Part shown: positions 1-7,816 of the stretch, in pieces | How positions within the stretch are numbered: position 1 is the stretch's first letter | Layout: the number at the start of each line of letters is the position of its first letter | From: Wolinella sp052173415 | Lineage (GTDB): Bacteria > Campylobacterota > Campylobacteria > Campylobacterales > Helicobacteraceae | Assembly (NCBI GenBank): GCA_052173415.1 | Contig: JBQMYQ010000015.1 | Location: forward strand, 1-37,107 | Reading direction: 5' to 3' | Length of the DNA stretch: 37,107 nucleotides | The notes under the pieces: generated by a model | Told to the model about the DNA's origin: nothing | What the model saw: only the letters and a program-made list of their open reading frames with translations | Database searches by the model: none | Program-made: the position numbers and the translations under genes

Positions 1-273
1 AAAAGGCGACGAAATTCTCTTTTGCTTCAGATAAAAATGCGCGCTTTTGATGATGCGCGAGAGCTTGAGCGGCGTGATGTTGTAAATAGGCTCAAAACTG
101 TGCTCCTTGCCTCGACTCTTCACCTCAACAAAGTGCAAAACGCCGCCTTTTTGCGCGATGATGTCAATCTCACCAAAAGGTGCATAAAAATTGCGCTCAA
201 TAATCTTAAATCCGAGCTTCTCTAGGAATCGCGCGCCGAGCTCCTCAGCGTTATTCCCTTTTGCGCGACTCAC
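1..273 (-). CDS. yraN: YraN/UPF0102 family nuclease-like protein, C-terminus cut by window edge
   Basis: The 91 visible residues read as a UPF0102 (YraN) protein. The family has a restriction-endonuclease-like fold and its cellular role is poorly defined. The core is visible: an N-terminal GNNAEELGARFLEKLGF-type helix, then FGEIDIIAQ and LHFVEVKSR, which supply the acidic and lysine residues (E..D...E-x-K) of the nuclease-like site. The start is the GTG at 273, overlapping the hom stop codon as GTGA; the reading frame also stays open upstream. It is the last visible gene of the rpmE-to-yraN run and is probably translationally coupled to hom. H. pylori also has a YraN homologue beside hom (recalled knowledge). 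Family assignment is secure; function is not. Confidence 0.85.
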   Translation of the reverse strand, partial: MSRAKGNNAEELGARFLEKLGFKIIERNFYAPFGEIDIIAQKGGVLHFVEVKSRGKEHSFEPIYNITPLKLSRIIKSAHFYLKQKRISSPF

Positions 274-1529
274 GCCTCGATTCTCACCATTGTGGGCTCA
301 CTCAGCACGACCTCAAGCCCTGCGAGCTCCTTGATTGCGTGCTTAATCTCGTGCTCGCTACATGTGTGCGTGGAGAGGAGGATTTTCGCACCACAAGAGA
401 AGTTTTTTTGCAAAAGCGTGCTAATGGATATGCCCTGCTCGCCGAGCAAATTAGCGATTTTCGCGAGCACGCCCGGAGCGTCTTTGACTTCGATTTTCAG
501 ATAATAGCGCGAGCGTATGTCCTCGCTCTTTTTTAGCTTAAGCCCGCTCTCCATGGGCTTTTTAAAGCCAAGCATGGGCGCACCCTTCACCCGCGCAATC
601 TCGATTAAATCCGAAATCACCGCGCTCGCCGTGGCATCACCCCCCGCACCCGCGCCATAATACATTGTCTCGCCGACGAGATCGCCGATGACACTAATGC
701 CATTCATCACGCCATCGACCTTGCTGATCATCTCGCTGTTTGAAACAAACGCAGGATGGACGCGTAGCTCCACCTCATCGCCATCTTTTTTTGCGATTCC
801 TAAGAGCTTGAGCGCATAGCCAAACTCCTTTGCAAAAGCAATCTCATCTTGTGAAATCGCTCCGATTCCCTCAATTAGGATCTCTTCAGGCTTCGCGTCA
901 ATCCCATACGCGATAGAAGCGAGGATTAAGAGCTTGTGCGCCGCATCAAATCCGCCCACATCAAAAGTCGGATCTGCTTCGGCATATCCGAGCGTTTGCG
1001 CCTCTTTGAGCACCGCCTCATACTCCACGCCCTCTTGCACCATTTTGGTCAAGATAAAATTACACGTGCCATTCATGATCCCTCGAATGGATCTGATGTG
1101 ATTAGCTCCAAGCCCATCGCGAAGTGCCTTGATGATGGGAATCCCGCCTGCGACACTCGCCTCAAATCCGATGGGAATCGCGCCTGCAATCTCCTGCAAA
1201 TCATATCGATGATAGGCGAGCATCGCCTTGTTTGCCGTCACGACGCTTTTGCCCTTTAAAAGAGCCTTTTTCACCACCTCATAGGGGAATCCAACGCCTC
1301 CCATAAGCTCCACGACAATATCGATCTCAGGGTCTTCCAAAATGTCATCAACATTCGTCGTGATGGGAATCTTTACGCCCGCACGGGTGTGCGAAAGATC
1401 CTTAACCACGCCTTTGGTCACCACGATCTCTTCGCCCGCGCGCGCGGCAATCACATCGCGATTCTTCTCCAGCCCCAGCGCAACGCTGCTCCCCACCGTG
1501 CCTACGCCGATGATTCCCACTTTAATCAT
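270..1529 (-). CDS. hom: Homoserine dehydrogenase
   Basis: Catalyses NAD(P)H-dependent reduction of aspartate semialdehyde to homoserine, the branch point to threonine and methionine, in the cytoplasm. The 419 residues match the long form of the enzyme. An N-terminal Rossmann motif (GIIGVGTVGSSVA, residues 5-17) is followed by the catalytic domain with NKAML and GIMNGTCNFIL, and a C-terminal ACT domain starts near residue 343 (YYLKIEVKDAPGVLAKIA). The ACT domain suggests allosteric feedback, classically by threonine, but this is inferred from the family. ATG at 1529 overlaps the preceding aminotransferase stop as ATGA, so the two genes are probably translationally coupled. This fits an amino-acid pair drawing on the aspartate pool. 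Confidence 0.95.
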   Translation of the reverse strand: MIKVGIIGVGTVGSSVALGLEKNRDVIAARAGEEIVVTKGVVKDLSHTRAGVKIPITTNVDDILEDPEIDIVVELMGGVGFPYEVVKKALLKGKSVVTANKAMLAYHRYDLQEIAGAIPIGFEASVAGGIPIIKALRDGLGANHIRSIRGIMNGTCNFILTKMVQEGVEYEAVLKEAQTLGYAEADPTFDVGGFDAAHKLLILASIAYGIDAKPEEILIEGIGAISQDEIAFAKEFGYALKLLGIAKKDGDEVELRVHPAFVSNSEMISKVDGVMNGISVIGDLVGETMYYGAGAGGDATASAVISDLIEIARVKGAPMLGFKKPMESGLKLKKSEDIRSRYYLKIEVKDAPGVLAKIANLLGEQGISISTLLQKNFSCGAKILLSTHTCSEHEIKHAIKELAGLEVVLSEPTMVRIEA

Positions 1530-2743
1530 CGCGCCACCTCAAAGCTTTTTAAGAATTGCTTCACATTGCGCGCGGCTTGGCGAATCCGCTTCTCGTTTTC
1601 AATGAGTGCGATTCTCACATAACCCTCGCCATGCTCGCCAAATCCCACTCCCGGACTGACCGCCACCTTTGCCTCGCGCAAAAGTAGCTTGCTAAACTCA
1701 AGGCTACCCAAATGCCGAGTGCACGCGGGAATCTCCGCCCAAATAAACATCGACGCTTGAGGCTTTTTCATCTTCCAGCCCGCCTCAGCAAAGCTCTTAA
1801 TCAAAACTTCCATGCGCTTTTCATATTTGTCGCATATCTCGCCTACGCACTCTTGAGGTCCATCAAGCGCGATGGTCGCGGCGATTTGAATAGGCGCATA
1901 CATGCCATAATCAATCCAGCTCTTAATCTTCTGCAACGCCCCGATGAGCTTTTGATTCCCCACGATAAAGCCCACACGCCAGCCCGCCATGTTGTAGCTT
2001 TTTGAGAGCGTGTAGCTCTCCACAGCGACATCTTTCGCCCCCTCTACTTCGAGAATCGAGGGGGTTTTGTAGCCATCAAAGCTCAAATCTGCATAAGCAA
2101 TATCGCTAATGACGTAAAAACGCTCCTCTTTAGCCAAAGCCACAAGCCGCTCATAAAAGCTCTTTTGCACCACGACGGTAGTGGGGTTGTGCGGAAAATT
2201 CACGACAACGAATTTTGGCTTTGGCATGCTCTCGCGCAACACGCGCTTCAGGTTCTCAAAATAGTGATCCTCATCAAGCTCGTAATGTTCATTCCAGCGG
2301 ATTCCAAACTTATGCACGCTCGCGCCCACGATAATAAAAGCGTAATAGTGGATCGGATACACGGGCTCAGCAACCACCGCACTATCGCCAAAATCGGCAA
2401 TCGCCTGCACCAAATGAACGTATCCCTCTTTTGAGCCCATGACGGCGCATGCTTCGTTCTCGGGGTCAAGATCGACATTGTATTGTCGCTTATACCAGTT
2501 GCACACTGCAAGGCGCAATTTGTAGATTCCCTTGCTTGCAGAATAGCCATGATTCTTGGGCTTTCTCGCCGCTTCGCAGAGCTTGTCGATAATGTGCGCA
2601 GGAGTCGCTCCGTCTGGATTCCCCATGCTAAAATCAATCACATCTTCACCATTGCGCCGCATTTCAAGCTTAATCTCATTAATAGCAGCAAATACATACT
2701 TTGGCAATCTTTTTATCTTATCAAACTGAATCTCATCAAACAT
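1526..2743 (-). CDS. Class I/II PLP aminotransferase (aspartate/alanine aminotransferase type)
   Basis: A fold-type I, pyridoxal-phosphate-dependent aminotransferase of about 405 residues. The PLP lysine lies in SYTLSKSYNMAGWRVGF; NFPHNPT and the C-terminal YVRIALIENEKR arginine region bind substrate carboxylates. Its H. pylori counterpart is labelled aspB (recalled), but the family also includes AlaC and methionine or diaminopimelate aminotransferases, so the exact amino donor is not settled and no symbol is given. The frame also opens with a GTG at 2746, but ATG at 2743 is better placed seven bases after AGGA. That ribosome site overlaps a copy of the dispersed GGAATC motif. It is followed directly by hom (ATGA overlap), consistent with aspartate-family metabolism. 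Confidence 0.85.
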   Translation of the reverse strand: MFDEIQFDKIKRLPKYVFAAINEIKLEMRRNGEDVIDFSMGNPDGATPAHIIDKLCEAARKPKNHGYSASKGIYKLRLAVCNWYKRQYNVDLDPENEACAVMGSKEGYVHLVQAIADFGDSAVVAEPVYPIHYYAFIIVGASVHKFGIRWNEHYELDEDHYFENLKRVLRESMPKPKFVVVNFPHNPTTVVVQKSFYERLVALAKEERFYVISDIAYADLSFDGYKTPSILEVEGAKDVAVESYTLSKSYNMAGWRVGFIVGNQKLIGALQKIKSWIDYGMYAPIQIAATIALDGPQECVGEICDKYEKRMEVLIKSFAEAGWKMKKPQASMFIWAEIPACTRHLGSLEFSKLLLREAKVAVSPGVGFGEHGEGYVRIALIENEKRIRQAARNVKQFLKSFEVAR

Positions 2744-2764
2744 CACCGATTCCTTACATTAACC

Positions 2765-3589
2765 TTATGGGAGCAGTTGCACTTTGATTCCGCTCTTGAT
2801 ATTCGCAGGGGAGTAGAGATCACTTAGACGCACGAAACGAACACCATAAGGCACACTCACGCTGAAGTTGTGATTGCGCTCCGTGGGCGTATGGGTGGAG
2901 ACAATGCGCAAAGAGGAGTCAAAAAGCGTCACCACAGGATAGATATGCACGCCCGCCATGGCAGGCTCAAACACAAGCATGCCGGAATGCTCGCGCAAAT
3001 CCAGCCAATACTCGCCACTTGGATGCACCACTTCACTCTGCACACGCGGAGCAAGTGGCTGTGCTTCAGGAATCTTGGGTGAAACAAGCTCCAGTAGATA
3101 GCTCCAGCGATCCTCTCGCTCGCGCTTCATGTCCGCCACCAAATAGCCGCGCTTCTCAAACTCTCGAATGAGTAGCGTCGGATCAATCGCATGCTCTGTT
3201 GTCATCGCAATACCTAGAGTGAAGATCCCCCCTTGATATTCCGCCTTTTTGGGGGCGAAATAGTAATAGCCCAAACTCTGGAGCGATGAGGAAAGCGACT
3301 TGGCAAAAAACAGTGCCGAACTCGAAGTCTTAAAAGAGATGGAAAGCTCCTTAGGTGCGGCAAAAGTGAGGCTAAGTAAGCCATTTTCCTTGAGGCGTTG
3401 GGTCACTTTGGCGAAATCCAAACGCCCGCGATTAAAAAACTCATCCCTTTTTGCGAACAAAAGCTCGATAAATCGCTTGTTGCGTTCGTATGTATGGGAA
3501 TCAATTAGGTTTGCAATCTTTTGCTCCAAAAGATCCGCATGGAGCAGAGAAATAGAGAAAAATAGCCCCGCTAAGGCTCGCTTCACCAC
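2765..3589 (-). CDS. Conserved periplasmic protein of unknown function
   Basis: A 274-residue protein that I do not recognise beyond seeming typical of Campylobacterota. The N-terminus (MVKRALAGLFFSISLLHA) is a signal peptide with a likely cleavage after HA. The mature part is charged, with no cysteine-based lipobox and no later membrane span, so it is probably periplasmic. Residues near 90-160 contain a possible small alpha/beta domain (ALFFAKSLSSSLQSLGYYYF, REFEKRGYLVADMK), and the C-terminal third is beta-rich. GTG at 3589 sits six bases after a strong GGAGG and overlaps the end of the RodZ-like gene by seven bases. This coupling to a bitopic cell-envelope protein suggests a shared envelope role, which is inference only. 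Confidence 0.75.
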   Translation of the reverse strand: MVKRALAGLFFSISLLHADLLEQKIANLIDSHTYERNKRFIELLFAKRDEFFNRGRLDFAKVTQRLKENGLLSLTFAAPKELSISFKTSSSALFFAKSLSSSLQSLGYYYFAPKKAEYQGGIFTLGIAMTTEHAIDPTLLIREFEKRGYLVADMKREREDRWSYLLELVSPKIPEAQPLAPRVQSEVVHPSGEYWLDLREHSGMLVFEPAMAGVHIYPVVTLFDSSLRIVSTHTPTERNHNFSVSVPYGVRFVRLSDLYSPANIKSGIKVQLLP

Positions 3590-4536
3590 TCTCTGCCTCC
3601 ATTTTGCGCCATAAACTCCTCAAGCGTAATCATGGAGAGCCCTTTTTTGACATCATATTTGAAGCGCATGGGCGAGCCGCCATTGTATTGACGCGTTTTG
3701 CCGTTATTCGTTAGAGCAAAGACCCCATGCCCCGTCAAAATGAGCTGATTCCTCGTCGTATCAATCTTGTAATCGCCTAGCACCGTATCAGTAATCCTCT
3801 CACGCCGATCAAGATAGATGATCCCTAGCCACATGCGATGCTCAATATGGAGGGAAATGCCCCGCTCATTACCCCCCTCTTGGCTCTCTGAAGGCGTGGA
3901 TTCCTGTGTAGTTTCTGATGCGAGTGGCGATCCTCCTGCTTCTACATTAGGCGTGGGAATCTCCACAGACACGCTATTTTTTACATTCGTCTCCTCGCCA
4001 TTCTCCGCGAGATTCCCCTGCACTGCGGGAATCTCCTGCGCAGAGGAAGTGCCATCATACAATGCGCGAGCCGCTTCCAAACTATCTGTGGCACTAGAGA
4101 GTTCGGGATTGATTCCCGTTGAGGGGGGCAGAATGTGGCTGAAGCTTTTAAAATGCTGCTGATAGACATAATAGCCCGCAAAGCCAACTACAAGGAATAA
4201 AAGCAACATCAAGAATCGGCGCAACCACGTCTTTTCTAGATATTTTGACATTGAAGTAGCGTATTTAAAATCAACGTCAATACTTTTGCCCTCCGCGTTT
4301 TGGGGCGATTGTGCACTATTTTGTGTGGCGCGATAGTTCTCAAACTCCTGCACCCACTCGCTCAAATCTACCTCATATTCGCGCTCTAAAATACGAACAA
4401 ATCCAAGCGCAGTCGTCCTATCAAAGCTCCCATATTGCTTATCCAAAATCGCAAGCACCCTGTTGTGCGCGATGTGCGTCTTCTCACCGATCTCCCTATA
4501 TCCAATCTCTTTAAGTTTTGTTAGTGCCTCTTCCAT
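3583..4536 (-). CDS. RodZ-like bitopic protein with N-terminal helix-turn-helix
   Basis: A 317-residue protein with the layout of RodZ: an N-terminal helical DNA-binding-like domain (about 1-70, including IGEKTHIAHNRVLAILDKQY), a basic juxtamembrane stretch, one membrane span (about 107-126, LMLLLFLVVGFAGYYVY), a long Ser/Thr/Pro/Glu-rich periplasmic linker, and a C-terminal beta domain (about 225-317). RodZ proteins couple cytoskeletal MreB to the wall-elongation machinery. Here the cytoplasmic domain is short and the identity is inferred from architecture, so no symbol is assigned. Start ATG overlaps the methyltransferase stop as TAATG and follows AGGATGAGG. It overlaps the next periplasmic protein gene, forming a likely two-gene envelope unit inside a translation and RNA-modification operon. 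Confidence 0.65.
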   Translation of the reverse strand: MEEALTKLKEIGYREIGEKTHIAHNRVLAILDKQYGSFDRTTALGFVRILEREYEVDLSEWVQEFENYRATQNSAQSPQNAEGKSIDVDFKYATSMSKYLEKTWLRRFLMLLLFLVVGFAGYYVYQQHFKSFSHILPPSTGINPELSSATDSLEAARALYDGTSSAQEIPAVQGNLAENGEETNVKNSVSVEIPTPNVEAGGSPLASETTQESTPSESQEGGNERGISLHIEHRMWLGIIYLDRRERITDTVLGDYKIDTTRNQLILTGHGVFALTNNGKTRQYNGGSPMRFKYDVKKGLSMITLEEFMAQNGGREW

Positions 4537-5210
4537 TACCTCATCCTATCTATAAGTATTGCTGTGGCTGCGCCGACATTAAGCGAATCAAATGTTCGAT
4601 CCATTCTAATTCCCAAAAGTGCGTCCATTTTCATTTTAACCTTTCTCCCCAAACCTTCTCCCTCACTCCCCATAAAAAGCGCACGCCTAGGTGCAAACTC
4701 CCCCGCGGGAATCCCCGCCCCATTACTCGCTCCATAAAGCATAAAACCCGCCCCTTTGAGCTCATTAATGAGATCAAGCGGATTTTTCACCACGCTAAAT
4801 GGGAGATCCAAAAGCGCCCCACTGCTAGTGCGTAGCGCGCCTTCAATCGAAAAAGAGGCAAGATTTGTAAGAATGATCCCCTCGATTCCCAGAGCATACG
4901 CCGTGCGAAAAATCCCGCCGATATTCCCAGTATCACTCACGCCATGAAGCACCAAAAGGCGATCAAAGCGTTTCATCTCCTTGAGATTAAGGGGCGAAAT
5001 ATCGCCAATCTCAAGCAAGAATCCCTGATGATTCCCGCCCTTTGCCATGCCTTGCGCTTTTTTGGGATCGATTCTCACAGGTGTAACTCCCGTGCGCAAG
5101 AGCTCTTTAAAGAGCTCTTTTTCAATCTCTTTGGAAAGGTAAACGCCCTTAATCAGCTCTTTGTGATGGCGCAAAATATAAAGAAAGACCTGTTTTCCAT
5201 ACGCAATCAT
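4536..5210 (-). CDS. SpoU/TrmH-family RNA 2'-O-methyltransferase
   Basis: A SPOUT-class SAM-dependent ribose methyltransferase of 224 residues. It has an N-terminal substrate-binding-like segment (about 1-70), then motif 1 (NIGGIFRTAYALGIEGII), motif 2 (LFMGSEGEGL) and motif 3 (IRMDRTFDSLNVGAATAILI), which form the trefoil knot. The catalytic arginine of motif 1 and the S-L-N-V of motif 3 are present. The target, rRNA (RlmB-like G2251) or tRNA, cannot be told from sequence, so no gene symbol is given. It lies 31 bases after rsmI, another rRNA ribose methyltransferase, and its stop overlaps the RodZ-like start. The Shine-Dalgarno site before ATG 5210 is weak (AAGGG lies 13 bases away), so translation may depend on the upstream gene. 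Confidence 0.88.
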   Translation of the reverse strand: MIAYGKQVFLYILRHHKELIKGVYLSKEIEKELFKELLRTGVTPVRIDPKKAQGMAKGGNHQGFLLEIGDISPLNLKEMKRFDRLLVLHGVSDTGNIGGIFRTAYALGIEGIILTNLASFSIEGALRTSSGALLDLPFSVVKNPLDLINELKGAGFMLYGASNGAGIPAGEFAPRRALFMGSEGEGLGRKVKMKMDALLGIRMDRTFDSLNVGAATAILIDRMR

Positions 5211-5241
5211 TGAGTAATTTTAATCCCTTGTGCCTTAATTT

Positions 5242-6063
5242 TTAGACGTTAAAGCCACGCGATTCCTCATAGCACTCCTTGATGCTCCTGCCACTCATCT
5301 TCGCAAGAATCTTCGCACGAATCTTTGGCGGAATCTCAAGTGTCGCAAGCTCTCCTAGCGTAAGGATCGGCTCTTTTGCGTGCCCACGCTTATAGACAAG
5401 AATCGACCACTCCCCCTTGTGGGAATCCTCTGCCAAGCGCGCTTTGAGCACCTCGGCACTTCCACGATAGAGCTTCTCATGCATTTTTGTCAGCTCTTTT
5501 GCAAGGAAAATCTCCCGATTTGGCGCAAGAGCACTTAGCTCTTCCAAAAGCATTCCCAGTCGATGGGGCGATTCGTATAAAATCACATCGCACCTCATCG
5601 CCAAAATCCTCAAAAGCTCGCTTGCTCGCTCTTTGCTCTTATGCGGTAAAAATCCGTAAAAGAAAAATTGACTGTTCTTGCTACCGCTTGCGGCAAAAAG
5701 CGTCAAAAGGGCATTCGCACCCGGCAACACGGTGTAGATAATCCCATGCTGTTGTGCGTATTCCACGAGCACCGCACCCGGGTCGCTCACACAAGGCATA
5801 CCCGCATCGCTCATATAGACGACCTCTTGGAGGAAAAAATCCGCAGAAACCCGAGACAGGAACTGCTCTGAATTATGAGAATGAAGCGAAAAGTAACGGT
5901 ATTCTTTGTGAGACAGAAGCCCTTTTTGCGTGAGCAGATGGATAAGCCGCTTGCTTACCCGCGTGTCCTCGCAAATCACGACTTCAGCGCGCTTAAGAAC
6001 CTCCAAGCTCCGTAGAGTAATGTCTTGAAGATTCCCAATCGGGGTAGGGAGAAAAGTTAGCAA
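5242..6063 (-). CDS. rsmI: 16S rRNA (cytidine1402-2'-O)-methyltransferase
   Basis: A tetrapyrrole-methylase-fold enzyme that ribose-methylates C1402 in the decoding centre of 16S rRNA. The 273 residues contain the hallmark N-terminus LTFLPTPIGNLQDIT, then ICEDTRVSKRLI, YMSDAGMPCVSDPG and VLPGANALLTLFAASG, which line the SAM pocket, then LYESPHRL and LAKELTKMHE. The codon at 6063 is TTG, accepted because it places the N-terminus exactly where the family begins. No good Shine-Dalgarno site precedes it. The gene starts two bases after the rpmE stop, so coupled translation from rpmE is likely. The neighbouring ribosomal protein and SPOUT methyltransferase make this a ribosome-assembly cluster. 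Confidence 0.95.
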   Translation of the reverse strand: MLTFLPTPIGNLQDITLRSLEVLKRAEVVICEDTRVSKRLIHLLTQKGLLSHKEYRYFSLHSHNSEQFLSRVSADFFLQEVVYMSDAGMPCVSDPGAVLVEYAQQHGIIYTVLPGANALLTLFAASGSKNSQFFFYGFLPHKSKERASELLRILAMRCDVILYESPHRLGMLLEELSALAPNREIFLAKELTKMHEKLYRGSAEVLKARLAEDSHKGEWSILVYKRGHAKEPILTLGELATLEIPPKIRAKILAKMSGRSIKECYEESRGFNV

Positions 6064-6065
6064 TT

Positions 6066-6269
6066 TTATTTCATATTGTATTTTTGTTTAAATTTCTCTA
6101 CACGTCCAGCCGTATCGACTACTTTATCTGATCCCGTGTAGAATGGATGGCAAAAAGAGGAGATGTCAATGCGCAATTCTGGCTTTGTGCTGAGCACTTC
6201 AAACTCCTGTCCGCTCGTAACACATGTTACCTTACATGGGATATATTCCGGGTGGATACCTTTTTTCAT
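6066..6269 (-). CDS. rpmE: 50S ribosomal protein bL31
   Basis: A large-subunit ribosomal protein of 67 residues, the usual epsilonproteobacterial length. It begins MKKGIHPEYIPCKVTC and ends with the conserved DTAGRVEKFKQKYN. Cysteines occur at 12 and 16 (CKVTC) and in SSFCHPFYTG, so it resembles the zinc-type bL31 although its first pair is C-x3-C. It is nearly identical to the H. pylori protein as I recall it. A strong ribosome site (GAAGGAGCTAAT) precedes the ATG. It is the first gene of the run leading to yraN and has a likely promoter in the 139-base gap after cysS. Confidence 0.97.
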   Translation of the reverse strand: MKKGIHPEYIPCKVTCVTSGQEFEVLSTKPELRIDISSFCHPFYTGSDKVVDTAGRVEKFKQKYNMK

Positions 6270-6344
6270 ATTAGCTCCTTCATATATTAATTGTAAATCA
6301 CTTTCCCCGCTTCAACGCGCTTTGGGGCGAAAAATAAGAGGGCA

Positions 6345-6350
6345 ATTTTA
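6345..6350 (-). promoter_or_regulatory. Candidate sigma-70 -10 box for the rpmE operon
   Basis: Reading the minus strand, TAAAAT occurs 76 bases before the rpmE ATG, preceded by a T-rich stretch with runs of T at roughly helical spacing. That is the usual epsilonproteobacterial vegetative promoter, which relies on an extended upstream T-rich pattern rather than a -35 box. The 139-base gap also holds an 8-bp inverted pair (TTGGGGCG at 6322-6329 and CGCCCCAA at 6383-6390). No other gene is visible in the gap. Confidence 0.35.
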
Positions 6351-6408
6351 CCCCTTTGTGTTTAAAAAACAGTTAAAAATCGCGCCCCAATCTCTCAAAT
6401 CTAAAACC

Positions 6409-7815
6409 TCAAGAGAGCTTCTCCCATATCGTGCCATTAGGCGTATCCAAAAGCGCGATTCCCGCGTTTACGAGCTCCTCGCGAATTTGATCCGCTCTAG
6501 CAAAATCCTTGCTCTTTTTTGCCTCGGTTCGTTCCATAATTTTTGCCTCAATCTCCGCTTTTTGCGCGAGGCTGACGCCCATTTGAAAATACTCCACCGC
6601 CTCTTTTGCCCCGATTCCCAAAATCGCCTCAATGACGCTAAGATTCCCGCGGATTTGCCCTTTAAGCGCAGCATCTTTAGGGCGGGAATCGAGCTCCTCG
6701 TTTGAGAGCGCAATCATCTCATCAACTGCACTCAACGCCTTAGAAATATTCAGATCATCTCTGAGCCCCTCGAGGAATCGCTCCACAAATTCCGCATTTG
6801 CCTCCGTGCTCGCTACGCTCCCAAGCCGCTTTTTGAGGCGATAGAGGCGATCCAGACGCTTTTTGAGGCTAAGCAGATCCTCTTTGGAGAAATTCAGCCC
6901 CAAACGATAGTGTGTGCCCAAAAGATAAAAGCGCAAAACTTCGCCATCATACGCTCTGAGCGCGTCTTTGACAAAAAAGCTATTCCCAAGCGACTTGCTC
7001 ATCTTCTCGCCATTAATCGTAACAAATCCATTGTGCAGCCAATATTTCGCTAGCTCTCGCCCCGTCGCACAGCGCGTTTGAGAAGCTTCATTCTCGTGAT
7101 GAGGAAAGAGCAAATCCGAGCCACCCGCATGAATGTCAATCGCGTAAGGCGCGGCGTGATTAGCCAAATGTCGCTCAATCATCGCGCTGCACTCGATGTG
7201 CCACCCGGGTCGCCCGCGTCCAAAGGGCGAATCATACCCCACATCACTCGCGCCTTTGTAGCTTTTCCACAATGCAAAATCCCTCGGATCGTGCTTCTCC
7301 TCGCTATTTTCTACCCTACTTACCTGCTCTAAATCCTCGCCTCGCCCGCTTAGTTCGCCATAAACAGCGTCCTTGCACACATCAAGATAAATATCCCCGC
7401 GCGAGGTTTGATAGGCGATTCCCCTCTCTAAAAGGGAGCGAATCATCGCCCAAATACTCTCAAGATTCTCCGTAGCACGTGGCTCAAGGTCGGGGCGTCT
7501 CACCCCAAGAGCGTCCATATCATGGAGATATGAAGCGATATACCGCTCCGTGAGTGCGTCGATTCCCTCACCACTCTCAAGGCTTTTTTTGATGATTTTG
7601 TCATCAATGTCCGTGAAATTGCGCACAAACGTGACCTTGTATCCCTCAAACTCAAGCAAACGTCGCAAAAGATCAAATACAAGCGCGCTTCTAGCGTGCC
7701 CCAAATGGGCGTCATCATACACCGTCGGTCCGCAAACATAAATGCTCACTTCGCCCTCTTTTATAGGGACAAATTCCACTTTTTCGCGCTTAATACTATC
7801 AAAAATCTTAATCAT
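6409..7815 (-). CDS. cysS: Cysteinyl-tRNA synthetase
   Basis: A class I aminoacyl-tRNA synthetase that charges tRNA-Cys, of 468 residues, normal for the family. The HIGH-type signature is HLGH (residues 37-40) just after the zinc-ligand cysteine 28 (YVCGPTVYDD). The KMSKS loop is exact (ITINGEKMSKSLGNS-type region), and GWHIECSAM and HHENEASQ supply the other zinc ligands. The C-terminal helical DALR-like region follows. ATG 7815 lies one base after the murJ stop and has no clear Shine-Dalgarno site, so it is likely coupled to murJ. The order murJ-cysS is also found in H. pylori (recalled knowledge). Confidence 0.97.
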   Translation of the reverse strand: MIKIFDSIKREKVEFVPIKEGEVSIYVCGPTVYDDAHLGHARSALVFDLLRRLLEFEGYKVTFVRNFTDIDDKIIKKSLESGEGIDALTERYIASYLHDMDALGVRRPDLEPRATENLESIWAMIRSLLERGIAYQTSRGDIYLDVCKDAVYGELSGRGEDLEQVSRVENSEEKHDPRDFALWKSYKGASDVGYDSPFGRGRPGWHIECSAMIERHLANHAAPYAIDIHAGGSDLLFPHHENEASQTRCATGRELAKYWLHNGFVTINGEKMSKSLGNSFFVKDALRAYDGEVLRFYLLGTHYRLGLNFSKEDLLSLKKRLDRLYRLKKRLGSVASTEANAEFVERFLEGLRDDLNISKALSAVDEMIALSNEELDSRPKDAALKGQIRGNLSVIEAILGIGAKEAVEYFQMGVSLAQKAEIEAKIMERTEAKKSKDFARADQIREELVNAGIALLDTPNGTIWEKLS

Positions 7816-7816
7816 T

